DNA of 64,000 nt, taken from NCBI RefSeq assembly GCF_002237365.1, contig NZ_NMUO01000002.1:1-64000 (forward strand), written 5' to 3'. The notes beneath the pieces are model-generated. The model saw nothing but the letters and a program-made list of their open reading frames with translations, did no database searches and had not been told where the DNA came from. This DNA is from Zobellella denitrificans (GTDB taxonomy: Bacteria; Pseudomonadota; Gammaproteobacteria; Enterobacterales; Aeromonadaceae). Positions 49,148 through 59,114 of this stretch are shown piece by piece. The translations under genes and the position numbers were made by a program. The first letter of the stretch is position 1, and every line of letters starts with the position of its first letter.

Positions 49148-50473
49148 ATGACGAGAAAATATTTTGGTACCGACGGGGTGCGCGGCAAGGTGGGTGACTA
49201 TCCCATCACACCCGAGTTCGTGATGAAGCTGGGCTGGGCGGCGGGCAAGGTGCTGTCCCAGACCGGCACCCGCAAGGTGTTGATCGGCAAGGATACCCGC
49301 ATCTCCGGCTACATGCTGGAAGCGGCCCTGGAGGCGGGGCTGTCCGCCGCCGGCCTGCAGGCGGCCCTGCTCGGCCCCATGCCGACCCCGGCCATCGCCT
49401 ACCTGACCCGCACCTTCCGTGCCGAGGCCGGCATCGTCATCAGTGCCTCCCACAATCCCTATTACGACAACGGCATCAAGTTCTTCTCCCACGACGGCAC
49501 CAAGTTGCCGGACGAGGTGGAGCTGGCCATCGAGGCCCTGCTGGAGCAACCGATGGACTGCGTGCCGTCGGATCAACTGGGCAAGGCCAGCCGCATCAAC
49601 GACGCCGCCGGACGCTATATCGAGTTCTGCAAGAGCACCTTCCCTTCCGAGATGCATCTGGACGGGCTGACCATGGTGATCGACTGTGCCCATGGCGCCA
49701 CCTACCACATAGCACCGGCGGTGTTCGAGGAACTGGGGGCCAGGGTGATCCGCACCGGCGTCCAGCCCAACGGGCTCAATATCAACGACCAGGTCGGCTC
49801 CACCGCGCCCCAGGCGCTGATCGAGGCGGTGCTTGCCCACAAGGCGGATCTGGGCATCGCCTTCGACGGTGACGGCGACCGCCTGGTGATGGTGGATCAT
49901 ACCGGCGCCCTGGTGGACGGCGACGAACTGCTCTATATCATGGCTCGCGACGCCCAGCGGCGCGGGACCCTGCACGGTGGCGTCGTGGGTACCCTGATGA
50001 GCAACATGGCGCTGGAGCTGGCCCTGGCCAAACTGGACATCCCCTTCGTGCGGGCCAAGGTGGGCGATCGCTATGTGATGGAGCTGCTCAAGGAGCATGG
50101 CTGGAAACTGGGTGGGGAAAACTCGGGTCATATCATCAGCCTGGATCACAACACCACCGGCGACGGCATAGTGGCCGCGCTGCAGGTGCTGCGTGCCATG
50201 GTGGGGGAGCGGCGCAGCCTGCATGAACTGTGCAAGGGCCTGACCCTGTTTCCCCAGGTGCTGGTCAATGTGCGGTTTAACGCCGGCACCGATCCCCTGG
50301 CCAGCGAGGAAGTCCGGCGGCGGGTGGCCGAGGCCGAGGCGGAACTGGCCGGCGCCGGGCGGGTGCTGTTGCGTAAGTCCGGTACCGAGCCGCTGATCCG
50401 GGTGATGGTGGAAGGAGCGGACAAGGCCCAGGTCGAACGGTTGGCGCACCATATCGCCGAGGCGGTAGCCTGA
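49148..50473 (+). CDS. glmM: Phosphoglucosamine mutase
   Basis: GlmM converts glucosamine-6-phosphate to glucosamine-1-phosphate for peptidoglycan and LPS synthesis. The 441-aa protein has [10 protein letters not shown] at the start, the active-site phosphoserine loop [15 protein letters not shown] near residue 101, the metal-binding DGDGDRL near 241, and a C-terminal [12 protein letters not shown]. Length is near E. coli GlmM (445). ATG at 49148 chosen; earlier in-frame codons overlap folP. Confidence 0.96.
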   Translation: MTRKYFGTDGVRGKVGDYPITPEFVMKLGWAAGKVLSQTGTRKVLIGKDTRISGYMLEAALEAGLSAAGLQAALLGPMPTPAIAYLTRTFRAEAGIVISASHNPYYDNGIKFFSHDGTKLPDEVELAIEALLEQPMDCVPSDQLGKASRINDAAGRYIEFCKSTFPSEMHLDGLTMVIDCAHGATYHIAPAVFEELGARVIRTGVQPNGLNINDQVGSTAPQALIEAVLAHKADLGIAFDGDGDRLVMVDHTGALVDGDELLYIMARDAQRRGTLHGGVVGTLMSNMALELALAKLDIPFVRAKVGDRYVMELLKEHGWKLGGENSGHIISLDHNTTGDGIVAALQVLRAMVGERRSLHELCKGLTLFPQVLVNVRFNAGTDPLASEEVRRRVAEAEAELAGAGRVLLRKSGTEPLIRVMVEGADKAQVERLAHHIAEAVA

Positions 50474-50799
50474 CCGGCTACGCCGGAGCTGGACGTCATA
50501 AGCTGGAAGCCGGAAGCGATCAGTTGCCCGACGTGGTTTGGCGTTTTTGCATGCGGGCCATGAATTGCAGTCGGCCGTGCTCATGCCACAAGCAACGCCG
50601 GGCTGCTTCAAGCTTCCAGCTTTCGGTTTTCAGCTTGGGTAAAACGATTGTGTAATCATCGCTTTGCCGCCTTTTTATGCAGTCGAGCGATTTTTTGAAA
50701 ATTGCGCTTGTATCCGTCCGGCGGGGTCGTTAGTATTAGCCCCGCTCCGGACAGCAGGGCTGAAAAAGGGGCGGCAACGCCAAGCGAAGGTAGGCTCAA
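50474..50799. other. glmM-secG intergenic region with an inverted repeat
   Basis: About 326 bp. AAGCTGGAAGC (50500-50510) is the perfect inverse of GCTTCCAGCTT (50612-50622), with further imperfect pairing around them (GGAAGC/GCTTC). The same motif is the unit of the heptamer array at 61350. The right part must contain the secG promoter. No coding frame seen. Confidence 0.55.
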
Positions 50800-51135
50800 A
50801 TGTACGAAATTCTTTTGGTGGTGTATCTGCTTATCGCACTGGCCCTGATTGGCCTGGTGTTGATCCAGCAAGGAAAGGGTGCCGACATGGGCGCGTCTTT
50901 CGGCGCAGGTGCATCGAATACGGTTTTTGGCTCCAGTGGCTCGGGTAATTTCCTGACCAAGGCAACCACGCTGCTGGCGGCAGGCTTCTTTATCGTGAGT
51001 CTGGTGTTGGGCAATCTGTCCACACACAGTACCAAACAAGGAAGCGAATGGGATGACCTTTCCGTACCCGAAGTGGTGGAAAGCGTACCCCAGGGTGATG
51101 TTCCCGCAACTGGCGGAAGCGACGTACCCAATTAA
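50800..51135 (+). CDS. secG: Preprotein translocase subunit SecG
   Basis: SecG is the small two-helix partner of SecYE and eases SecA cycling. The 111-aa protein has two membrane helices (about 3-22 and 52-72), the conserved cytoplasmic loop LIQQGKGADMGASFGAGASNTVFGSSGSGNFL between them, and an acidic variable tail. It is followed by tRNA-Leu by 7 bp, as in E. coli. Confidence 0.96.
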   Translation: MYEILLVVYLLIALALIGLVLIQQGKGADMGASFGAGASNTVFGSSGSGNFLTKATTLLAAGFFIVSLVLGNLSTHSTKQGSEWDDLSVPEVVESVPQGDVPATGGSDVPN

Positions 51136-51142
51136 GGTTTTT

Positions 51143-51229
51143 GCCGAGATGGTGGAATTGGTAGACACGCTATCTTGAGGGGGTAGTGCCCGTATGGGCG
51201 TGCGGGTTCAAGTCCCGCTCTCGGCACCA
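51143..51229 (+). tRNA. leuU: tRNA-Leu (anticodon GAG)
   Basis: The 87-nt gene has a long class II variable arm and an encoded CCA. The acceptor stem pairs GCCGAGA with TCTCGGC; the anticodon loop is TTGAGGG with GAG in the anticodon position; the T arm is CGGGTTCAAGTCCCG. Its position after secG matches E. coli leuU. Confidence 0.95.
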
Positions 51230-51287
51230 AGTCATAGTCAGGTTGAGATTGGTTCTCGGTTTGACTATAATCTCGCACGATTTCGGA

Positions 51288-51364
<77 letters not shown>

Positions 51365-51431
51365 ATTTCACGTTCACCGCCTGCTCGCGGTGAATGGTCG
51401 TCGCGAGGCGACAATCAGGGTCCAGGTGAAT

Positions 51432-51459
51432 AGCCCCGATTTGAAGATCGGGGCTTTTT
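51432..51459 (+). terminator. Terminator/attenuator between metY and rimP
   Basis: AGCCCCGAT, loop, ATCGGGGCTTTTT. It lies between the tRNA and rimP and should set how much of the operon is read from the tRNA promoter. E. coli has terminators in the same interval. Confidence 0.8.
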
Positions 51460-51541
51460 GTTATCTGCACTTTGCCATCGGCATGGTCGATGGGAATTCA
51501 CTGGGCTGCGAGCCCTTTTTTTGTTTTCGGAGGGGGTAGCT

Positions 51542-52000
51542 TTGGCTACATTGGAACAACGATTGACCGAGATGCTGACAGAGCCGGTAGAGGCCCTGGG
51601 CTTTGAACTGCTGGGGCTCGAATTTGTACGCGCCGGCCGGCATTCGACCTTGCGTTTGTACATTGACCATGAAAACGGTATCGACGTGAACGACTGTGCC
51701 GAAGTCAGTCGTCAGGTCAGCGCCGTGCTGGATGTGGAAGATCCCATTTCCACCGAATATGATCTGGAAGTCTCATCCCCAGGGCTCGCTCGTCCCCTGT
51801 TCAAGCCGGCCCATTACCAGGCCATCATCGGCCAGGATGTGGAGCTGACCCTGCGCATGGCCGTAAATAATCGCCGCAAGCTGACAGGCAAGGTGCTGGC
51901 GGTGGAAGACACCATGATCAGGCTGGAAGTGGAAGGAACGGAGTTTCCTGTCGCTTTCGCCAATATCCAAAGAGCAAATCTGGTTCCGAACTTTGACTAA
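51542..52000 (+). CDS. rimP: Ribosome maturation factor RimP
   Basis: RimP helps 30S subunit assembly. The 152-aa protein matches E. coli Rim[60 protein letters not shown] and [15 protein letters not shown]. The start is a TTG at 51542 with GGAGGGGG upstream; no ATG fits. Leads the nusA-infB operon, 14 bp before nusA. Confidence 0.94.
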   Translation: MATLEQRLTEMLTEPVEALGFELLGLEFVRAGRHSTLRLYIDHENGIDVNDCAEVSRQVSAVLDVEDPISTEYDLEVSSPGLARPLFKPAHYQAIIGQDVELTLRMAVNNRRKLTGKVLAVEDTMIRLEVEGTEFPVAFANIQRANLVPNFD

Positions 52001-52014
52001 CGAGGCTATCGGAC

Positions 52015-53517
52015 ATGAATAAAGAAATATTGCTGGTTGTAGACGCCGTTTCCAACGAGAAGGCGGTGCCTCGTGAAAAAATCTTCGAGGCGCTGGAAAC
52101 GGCCCTGGCCACGGCCACCAAGAAAAAATACGAAGGCGACATCGATGTGCGGGTGGCCATCGATCGCAAGAGCGGCGATTTTGATACCTTCCGCCGCTGG
52201 CAGGTGGTGGAGAGTCAGGACGTCCTGACCAACCCCTACCGGGAGATCACCCTGGAAGCGGCCCAGATCGATGAGCCGGAGATCCAGGTGGGTGACTACG
52301 TGGAAGATCAGATAGACTCCATCACCTTCGATCGCATCACCACCCAGACCGCCAAGCAGGTCATCGTGCAGAAAGTGCGCGAAGCCGAGCGCATGCAGGT
52401 GGTGGAGCAGTTCCAGGATCAGGAAGGTGAGATCATCACCGGCGTGGTCAAGAAGGCGACCCGCGACAACGTCATCCTGGATCTGGGCAACAATGCCGAG
52501 GCGGTGATCTTCCGCGAAGATCTGCTGCCGCGCGAATCCTTCCGTGCCGGTGACCGGGTGCGTGGCCTGCTGTTTGCCGTTCGCCCCGAGGCCCGCGGTG
52601 CCCAGCTGTTCGTCAGCCGCACCCATCCGGACTTCCTGAAGGAGCTGTTCCGCATCGAGGTGCCGGAAATCGGTGAGGAAATCATCGAGATCATGGGTGC
52701 CGCCCGGGATCCCGGCAGCCGCGCCAAGATTGCGGTGAAGACCAACGACAGGCGTATCGATCCCATCGGTGCCTGCGTCGGCATGCGTGGCGCCCGGGTG
52801 CAGGCGGTGTCCGGCGAGCTCGGCGGTGAGCGGGTCGACATCGTGCTGTGGGACGACAACCCGGCCCAGTTCGTGATCAACGCCATGGCGCCGGCCGACG
52901 TGGCTTCCATCATCGTGGACGAAGACGCCCACTCCATGGATATCGCGGTCGAGTCGGGCAACCTGGCCCAGGCCATCGGCCGCAACGGCCAGAACGTACG
53001 CCTCGCGTCCCAGCTCACCGGCTGGGAACTGAACGTGATGACGGTCGAGGATCTGCAGCAGAAGCACCAGGTGGAAAGCGACAAGATCATGAACCTCTTC
53101 GTCCAGTACCTGGACATCGACGAGGATTTCGCCGCCCTGTTGATGGAAGAAGGCTTCTCCACCCTGGAGGAGATCGCCTATGTCCCGGTCAGCGAGCTGC
53201 TGAGCGTCGAAGGCCTGGACGAAGACATGGTGGAAGAACTGCGCAATCGCGCCAAGGATGCACTGACCACCCGGGCCCTGGCCCAGGAAGAATCATTCGA
53301 AGGGGTGGAGCCGGCAGAAGATCTGCTGACCCTGCCCTCCATGACCCGGGAGCTGGCCTACCAGCTTGCCGCCCGTGGTATTGCGAATCTGGAAGAACTG
53401 GCAGAACAGGGCATTGACGACCTCGAAGGCATCGAAGGTCTGGATGAAGCCCTGGCCGGCGAGCTGATCATGGCCGCCCGCAACATCTGCTGGTTCGGGG
53501 ACCAGAGCGAAGAATAA
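52015..53517 (+). CDS. nusA: Transcription termination/antitermination factor NusA
   Basis: NusA binds RNA polymerase and modulates pausing, termination and antitermination. The 500-aa protein has the N-terminal polymerase-binding domain (1-130), S1 domain (about 135-200, [20 protein letters not shown]), two KH domains (about 205-345, with [17 protein letters not shown] and [17 protein letters not shown]) and two C-terminal acidic repeats (after 360). This is the full gammaproteobacterial layout; E. coli NusA is 495 aa. Confidence 0.97.
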   Translation: MNKEILLVVDAVSNEKAVPREKIFEALETALATATKKKYEGDIDVRVAIDRKSGDFDTFRRWQVVESQDVLTNPYREITLEAAQIDEPEIQVGDYVEDQIDSITFDRITTQTAKQVIVQKVREAERMQVVEQFQDQEGEIITGVVKKATRDNVILDLGNNAEAVIFREDLLPRESFRAGDRVRGLLFAVRPEARGAQLFVSRTHPDFLKELFRIEVPEIGEEIIEIMGAARDPGSRAKIAVKTNDRRIDPIGACVGMRGARVQAVSGELGGERVDIVLWDDNPAQFVINAMAPADVASIIVDEDAHSMDIAVESGNLAQAIGRNGQNVRLASQLTGWELNVMTVEDLQQKHQVESDKIMNLFVQYLDIDEDFAALLMEEGFSTLEEIAYVPVSELLSVEGLDEDMVEELRNRAKDALTTRALAQEESFEGVEPAEDLLTLPSMTRELAYQLAARGIANLEELAEQGIDDLEGIEGLDEALAGELIMAARNICWFGDQSEE

Positions 53518-53536
53518 GATCAACGGAGGTAAATGA

Positions 53537-56236
53537 ATGGCAGAAGTCTCATTAACACAACTTGCCAGTGACATCGACACACCGGTTGATCGTCTTGTCC
53601 AGCAGTTTCGGGAAGCCGGCATGGAAAAATCCAGCGTCGACATGGTATCCGAAACCGAAAAGGCCGCCCTGCTTGCGTTCTTGAAAAAACAGCACGGCGC
53701 TAACGACGATAATGAACCCAAACGGATGACCCTGAAACGCAAGACCAAGAGTACCCTGAGTGTGCAGGGTGCCGGTGGTAAGAACAAGGCGGTACAGGTC
53801 GAGGTGCGCAAGAAACGTACCTACGTAAGACGTGATTCGCTGGAAGAGCAGCAGCGTCAACAGGAAGCAGAAGAGCAGGCGCGTCTGGAGGCGGAAGCCC
53901 AGGCCCGTCGTGAGGCCGAAGAACAAGCCAGACGCGAAGCCGAAGAAAAGGCCAAACGCGAGGCGGAAGAAAAAGCCCGGCGTGAAGCGGAAGAAAAGGC
54001 CCGCCAAGCTCAGCTGCAAGCTCAGGACACCACGGAGCAAGGGGCCGCCAAGCCCCAGAGCAAAGAGCAGAAAAAGGCGGACGAAATGGCCAAACGCGAA
54101 GCAGAAAATCTGAAACGTCAGCGTGAGGAAGAAGCCTTGCGTAAAGCCGAGCTGGAAGCCCAGCAGAAGGCGGAAGAAGTACGCCGACTGGCGGAAGAAA
54201 ACGAAAAACGCTGGGCCGAGGAAGCCGCCAAGAAGCAGCAGGAAGAGGGTGACTACCACGTCACCACCAACCGCCATGCCCAGGAAGCGGAAGACGAAGC
54301 CGATCAGACCGAAGAGCAGCGCGCCCGCCGCACCGGTGGCAAGAAGCGCAAGGGTGGCAAGTCCAAGGAAGACCGGGAAGATCGCGAAAGCCGGAACGAG
54401 CGCCTGAAGACCAAGGGCAAGCGCGCCAAGGTGATGACGCCCAAGTCGATGAAGCACGGTTTCCAGAAACCGGCTCAGCCGGTCAGCCGTGACGTGGAGA
54501 TCGGCGAGACCATCACGGTGGCGGAACTGGCCAACAAGATGGCGGTCAAGGGTGCCGAAGTGATCAAGGCGATGATGAAGATGGGCGCCATGGTGACCAT
54601 CAACCAGGTGATCGATCAGGAAACCGCCCAGCTGGTGGCGGAAGAGATGGGTCACAAGGTGGTGCTGCGCCGGGAGAACGAGCTGGAAGAGCGGGTGCTG
54701 TCGGATCGGGATACCGATGCCGAGCGCAGGCCGCGCGCCCCGGTGGTGACCATCATGGGTCACGTCGACCACGGCAAGACCTCCACCCTGGACTACATCC
54801 GTCGGACCAAGGTAGCGGCGGGCGAGGCCGGCGGCATCACCCAGCATATCGGTGCCTACCACGTCGAAACCGACAACGGCATGATCACCTTCCTGGACAC
54901 CCCGGGTCACGCGGCCTTTACCGCCATGCGTGCCCGCGGTGCCAAGGCCACCGACATCGTGATCCTGGTGGTGGCGGCCGATGACGGCGTCATGCCCCAG
55001 ACCATCGAGGCCATCCAGCACGCCAAGGCGGCGGGTGTACCGCTGATCGTGGCGGTGAACAAGATGGACAAGCCGGAAGCGGATCCGGACCGGGTCAAGA
55101 GCGAACTGTCCCAGCACGGCGTCATGTCCGAAGACTGGGGCGGCGAGAACATGTTCGTCCATATCTCCGCCAAGACCGGCATGGGCATCGACGAACTGCT
55201 GGAAGCCATACTGCTGCAGGCCGAGGTGCTGGAACTGACCGCGGTCTACGACGCCATGGCCTCGGGCGTGGTGATCGAGTCCCGCCTGGACAAGGGCCGT
55301 GGCCCCGTGGCCACCGTGCTGGTTCAGGACGGTACCCTGCATCAGGGCGACATCGTGCTGTGCGGCCTGGAATACGGCCGGGTTCGGGCGATGAAGGACG
55401 AGCTGGGCCGCGAGGTCAAGTCCGCCGGTCCTTCCATCCCGGTGGAAATCCTGGGATTGTCCGGGGTGCCGACCGCCGGTGACGAAGCCACCGTGGTGCG
55501 CGACGAGAAGAAGGCGCGGGAAGTGGCGCTGTACCGTCAGGGCAAGTTCCGCGAAGTCAAGCTGGCCCGTCAGCAGAAGGCCAAGCTGGAGAACATGTTC
55601 GCCAACATGAACGAAGGCGAAGTGGCCGAGATCAACCTGGTGCTGAAGGCCGACGTGCAGGGCTCCATCGAGGCGATTTCCGATTCGCTGCAGAAGCTCT
55701 CCACCGACGAGGTCAAGGTCAAGATCGTCGGCTCCGGCGTGGGTGGCATCACCGAGACCGACGCCAGCCTGGCGGCGGCCTCCAACGCCATCATCCTGGG
55801 CTTCAACGTGCGTGCCGACGCGGCCGCGCGCAAGGTGATCGAGGCGGAAGAGATCGATCTGCGCTACTACAGCGTGATCTACGAACTGCTGGACGAGGTG
55901 AAGCAGGCCATGACCGGCATGCTGGCCCCGGTGTTCAAGCAGGAGATCATCGGCCTGGCCCAGGTGCGCGACGTGTTCCGTTCGCCCAAGTTCGGTGCCA
56001 TCGCCGGCTGTATGGTCACCGAGGGCGTGGTCAAGCGCAGCAACCCGATCCGGGTACTGCGCGACAACGTGGTGATCTACGAAGGCGAGCTCGAGTCCCT
56101 GCGCCGCTTCAAGGACGACGTGTCCGAAGTGCGCAACGGCATGGAGTGCGGTATCGGCGTGAAGAACTACAATGACGTCAGGGTGGGCGACCAGATCGAG
56201 GTCTACCAGATAGTGGAAGTGCAACGCACCCTCTGA
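53537..56236 (+). CDS. infB: Translation initiation factor IF-2
   Basis: IF-2 is the GTPase that brings initiator tRNA to the 30S subunit. Of 899 residues, the N-terminal domain (1-50) is followed by a long charged helix (about 95-240) built of ARREAEEKA-like repeats. The GTPase domain has GHVDHGKT near residue 408, DTPGH near 454 and NKMD near 508; domains II-IV follow to the end [12 protein letters not shown]. An internal start (IF2-beta type) is possible but was not resolved. 19 bp after nusA, with GGAGGT upstream. Confidence 0.97.
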   Translation: MAEVSLTQLASDIDTPVDRLVQQFREAGMEKSSVDMVSETEKAALLAFLKKQHGANDDNEPKRMTLKRKTKSTLSVQGAGGKNKAVQVEVRKKRTYVRRDSLEEQQRQQEAEEQARLEAEAQARREAEEQARREAEEKAKREAEEKARREAEEKARQAQLQAQDTTEQGAAKPQSKEQKKADEMAKREAENLKRQREEEALRKAELEAQQKAEEVRRLAEENEKRWAEEAAKKQQEEGDYHVTTNRHAQEAEDEADQTEEQRARRTGGKKRKGGKSKEDREDRESRNERLKTKGKRAKVMTPKSMKHGFQKPAQPVSRDVEIGETITVAELANKMAVKGAEVIKAMMKMGAMVTINQVIDQETAQLVAEEMGHKVVLRRENELEERVLSDRDTDAERRPRAPVVTIMGHVDHGKTSTLDYIRRTKVAAGEAGGITQHIGAYHVETDNGMITFLDTPGHAAFTAMRARGAKATDIVILVVAADDGVMPQTIEAIQHAKAAGVPLIVAVNKMDKPEADPDRVKSELSQHGVMSEDWGGENMFVHISAKTGMGIDELLEAILLQAEVLELTAVYDAMASGVVIESRLDKGRGPVATVLVQDGTLHQGDIVLCGLEYGRVRAMKDELGREVKSAGPSIPVEILGLSGVPTAGDEATVVRDEKKAREVALYRQGKFREVKLARQQKAKLENMFANMNEGEVAEINLVLKADVQGSIEAISDSLQKLSTDEVKVKIVGSGVGGITETDASLAAASNAIILGFNVRADAAARKVIEAEEIDLRYYSVIYELLDEVKQAMTGMLAPVFKQEIIGLAQVRDVFRSPKFGAIAGCMVTEGVVKRSNPIRVLRDNVVIYEGELESLRRFKDDVSEVRNGMECGIGVKNYNDVRVGDQIEVYQIVEVQRTL

Positions 56237-56315
56237 GGGCGCGGTATTCGCCCCTGAACCACGCACAGTGTTAATCGATGGGGGCCTTGGGCCCCCTTTG
56301 TCTTGGAAAGCATTT

Positions 56316-56717
56316 ATGGCCAGAGAATTCAGCCGTACCCGCCGGGTCGGGCAGGAATTGCAAAAAGAAATCGCCGTTATCCTGCAGCGGGAAATCAAGG
56401 ACGAGCGTTTGGGCATGGTGACCGTGTCCGGGGTGGAAGTGTCCCGGGATCTGAACTATGCCAAGGTGTTCGTCACCTTCCTGGAAAATGATCCCGAGCG
56501 GATCGAAAAGGGCATGGCGGCCCTGAAGGATGCCAGCGGCTACATCCGCAGCCTGGTGGCCAAGGCGGTGCGGCTGCGGGTGACGCCCGAGCTGCGCTTC
56601 GTCTACGACCAGAGCCTGGTGGAAGGCATGCGCATCTCCACCCTGGTGTCCAGCACCATTGCCGAAGACAAGCGCCGCAGTGTCGGCCGTGACGATGAAC
56701 AAGAGGAACAGAACTGA
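56316..56717 (+). CDS. rbfA: Ribosome-binding factor A
   Basis: RbfA is a KH-fold cold-shock factor for 16S rRNA 5'-end maturation. The 133-aa protein has [42 protein letters not shown] and [15 protein letters not shown]. Same length as E. coli (133). The ATG at 56316 is the family start. Its stop TGA is followed at once by the truB ATG. Confidence 0.96.
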   Translation: MAREFSRTRRVGQELQKEIAVILQREIKDERLGMVTVSGVEVSRDLNYAKVFVTFLENDPERIEKGMAALKDASGYIRSLVAKAVRLRVTPELRFVYDQSLVEGMRISTLVSSTIAEDKRRSVGRDDEQEEQN

Positions 56718-56718
56718 G

Positions 56719-57654
56719 ATGGGGCGTCAGCGTCGTTTTCGTGGCCGTGAAGTCGACGGCATCCTGTTGCTGGACAAGCCGGCGGGCATCACCTCCAACG
56801 ATGCCCTGCAGCAGGTCAAGCGTATCTACGCCGCCGCCAAGGCGGGGCACACCGGCGCCCTGGACCCCCTGGCCACCGGCATGCTGCCGATCTGCCTGGG
56901 GGAGGCGACCAAGTTTTCCCAGTTTCTGCTGGAGGCGGACAAGCGCTACCGGGTGGTGGCCAAGCTGGGCGAGCGTACCGACACCAGCGACGCCGACGGC
57001 GAGGTGGTCGAGCGCCGGCCGGTGAATGTCTCCGCCGGAGAGCTTATCGAGGCGCTGGATCATTTCCGCGGCGACATCGAGCAGGTGCCCTCCATGTATT
57101 CGGCGCTCAAGTACCAGGGCAAGCCTCTGTACCAGTACGCCCGTGAAGGCATTGAAGTGCCGCGGGAATCCCGCCCCATCACCGTCTACGAGCTCAAGCT
57201 GATCCGCTTCGAAGGGGACGAGGTGGAGCTGGAGGTGCACGCGAGCAAGGGCACCTATATCCGTACCATAGTGGACGACCTGGGCGAGCGCCTGGGCTGC
57301 GGTGCTCACGTGACCATGCTGCGGCGGCTGGCGGTGGCCGGCTATCCGGCGGAGCGCATGCTCACCCTGGAGCAGTTGCAGTGCATCCTCGACAACTGCA
57401 AGGCCAACGACGTTTCTCCCCGGCTGGAGCTGGATCCGCTGCTGCTGCCGATGGACACGGCGGTGCAGGGCCTGCCCGAGATCAACCTGTCCGAGCTGGT
57501 GGCGGGCTACCTGCTGCAGGGCCAGGCGGTGCAGGTGGCCGGCGCGCCGCTGGAAGGCTTCGTGCGCCTTACCGTCGGGCCCGAGCACCGTTTTGTCGGC
57601 GTCGGCGAAATCGACGACGACGGCAAGGTGGCGCCGCGCCGGCTGGTGCGCTGA
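56719..57654 (+). CDS. truB: tRNA pseudouridine-55 synthase
   Basis: TruB makes the universal pseudouridine 55 in the tRNA T loop. The 311-aa protein has [14 protein letters not shown] near residue 15, the catalytic Asp in [18 protein letters not shown] near 48, [20 protein letters not shown] and the C-terminal PUA-like region ending [10 protein letters not shown]. The ATG at 56719 lies one base after the rbfA stop codon, so the genes are coupled. Confidence 0.96.
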   Translation: MGRQRRFRGREVDGILLLDKPAGITSNDALQQVKRIYAAAKAGHTGALDPLATGMLPICLGEATKFSQFLLEADKRYRVVAKLGERTDTSDADGEVVERRPVNVSAGELIEALDHFRGDIEQVPSMYSALKYQGKPLYQYAREGIEVPRESRPITVYELKLIRFEGDEVELEVHASKGTYIRTIVDDLGERLGCGAHVTMLRRLAVAGYPAERMLTLEQLQCILDNCKANDVSPRLELDPLLLPMDTAVQGLPEINLSELVAGYLLQGQAVQVAGAPLEGFVRLTVGPEHRFVGVGEIDDDGKVAPRRLVR

Positions 57655-57705
57655 GCACCAGGGCGGCGGCCCGCGCCACCGTCCTGGCGGCTGCGTATTT
57701 TCTGG

Positions 57706-57733
57706 TTGCCAAGGCGAACTTAACTGGTAGAAT
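57706..57733 (+). promoter_or_regulatory. Promoter of rpsO
   Basis: TTGCCA (57706-57711), 16-bp spacer, TAGAAT (57728-57733) with a TGG just ahead (extended -10). It lies 71 bp before the rpsO start, in a short stretch after truB. Confidence 0.65.
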
Positions 57734-57804
57734 GCGCAGCTTCGTTTCCGGCTGAATTAGTGATCGGCTGGGAAAATCATTCATCGTTTTTGGAGTACAT
57801 CACT

Positions 57805-58074
57805 ATGTCACTAAGTGCTGAAATCAAGGCCCAGATCGTTGCCGACTTTGCCCGCGGCGAAGGCGACACCGGCTCCCCCGAAGTACAGGTCGCCCTGCTG
57901 AGCGCCCAGATCGACCACCTGCAAGGTCACTTCAAGCAGCACATCCACGATCACCACAGCCGCCGCGGCCTGCTGCGCATGGTATCCCAGCGTCGTAACC
58001 TGCTGGACTACCTGAAGCGCAAGGACGTTGAGCGCTACCGTGCACTGATCGAGAAGCTGGGCCTGCGTCGTTAA
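57805..58074 (+). CDS. rpsO: 30S ribosomal protein S15
   Basis: S15 nucleates the central domain of the 30S subunit. The 89-aa protein is typical: [59 protein letters not shown] and IEKLGLRR. Same length as E. coli. The ATG at 57805 is the family start. In most relatives pnp follows directly; here another gene intervenes. Confidence 0.98.
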   Translation: MSLSAEIKAQIVADFARGEGDTGSPEVQVALLSAQIDHLQGHFKQHIHDHHSRRGLLRMVSQRRNLLDYLKRKDVERYRALIEKLGLRR

Positions 58075-58093
58075 TCGACCCCTCCGCTTTAAG

Positions 58094-58119
58094 AAAAAAG
58101 GAGCTTCGGCTCCTTTTTT
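58094..58119 (+). terminator. Terminator after rpsO
   Basis: AAAAAAGGAGC, loop TTCG, GCTCCTTTTTT. A strong hairpin with a stable tetraloop 20 bp after the stop codon. Confidence 0.9.
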
Positions 58120-58239
58120 CGTTTCCGCACGGCTATTACTGTTAACCATGAGTAGATAATTCTTTTCCTTCTGGCTGATTTATTCACGCCGGCAGGGGAT
58201 CTAAAGTAGTGGCATTCCCTTTGTTTCAGGAGTTGCAGC

Positions 58240-59013
58240 ATGATCCCGATGCCGGTGCTATTCGTTGCCCACGGCGCCCCCACCTATGCCCTCGAACCCG
58301 GCCTGGCCGGGGCGGGACTGGTGCGCCTGGGCGAGCGCCTGCCCAGGCCGAAGGCGGTGCTGGTACTCTCGCCCCACTGGATCAGCCGGGAGCCCAGGAT
58401 CACCGGTGCGGCGCGGCCCGAGACCATCCACGATTTCGGTGGCTTTCCCGACGAACTCTACCGGCTGCAGTACCCGGCACCCGGTGCTCCGGCCCTGGCC
58501 GCCGCGCTGGCCGCCTGGCTACGGGAGGCAGGCTACCGGGCGGAGCTGGACAAGGGGCGCGGCCTGGATCACGGCGCCTGGGTGCCGCTGCGCTTTCTCT
58601 ATCCCGAGGCGGACGTGCCGGTGCTGCAGCTGTCGATGCCGGCCTGGCTGGAGCCCGCCTCGAGCTGGGCGCTGGGGGAGGCGCTCCGGCCCTTGCGGGG
58701 GCAGGGCATACTGATCGTCGCCTCGGGCAGCCTGACCCACAACCTCTACGAATTTCGCCAGGGCGTCACCGCACCGGCGGATTACGCCCTGGCGTTCGAA
58801 AGCTGGGCCCGGGAGGCGGTCCGTCGCCACGACAAGGCGGCGCTGCTCGATTACCTGAATGCGCCTCATGGACGGCGAGCCCATCCCACCCCGGACCATT
58901 ATCTGCCGCTGCTGATGGCGGCGGGAGCGGCCAGCCCGGACGGCGAGGTCGAGGTACTGGAAGGGGATATGCGCTACGGCATGCTGTCGATGGAGTCTTA
59001 TCTGTTCGGCTAA
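58240..59013 (+). CDS. DODA-type (YgiD/LigB-family) extradiol dioxygenase
   Basis: This 257-aa protein belongs to the class III extradiol ring-cleavage family: VLFVAHGAPTYAL holds the first metal-ligand His near residue 10, LVLSPHWIS the second near 47, and GSLTHNLYE a later active-site His near 167. YgiD cleaves L-DOPA to 4,5-seco-DOPA in vitro; the in vivo substrate is unknown. The ATG at 58240 has CAGGAG upstream. It lies between rpsO and pnp, after the rpsO terminator, so it needs its own promoter. High GC like the core. Confidence 0.85.
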   Translation: MIPMPVLFVAHGAPTYALEPGLAGAGLVRLGERLPRPKAVLVLSPHWISREPRITGAARPETIHDFGGFPDELYRLQYPAPGAPALAAALAAWLREAGYRAELDKGRGLDHGAWVPLRFLYPEADVPVLQLSMPAWLEPASSWALGEALRPLRGQGILIVASGSLTHNLYEFRQGVTAPADYALAFESWAREAVRRHDKAALLDYLNAPHGRRAHPTPDHYLPLLMAAGAASPDGEVEVLEGDMRYGMLSMESYLFG

Positions 59014-59114
59014 CCGGAAACCGGGATTTTTGCCGTCGATTCTGTCCTTTGAACGCGGATCCAGTATACTGTGCGGGCAAATTGAGAGCCCAAACAGTTT
59101 AAGGAATCGACAAC

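Noticed and set aside
53552-56416. A 954-codon minus-strand frame opposite infB
   Set aside because: Shadow of infB with mirrored codon bias; no family features.
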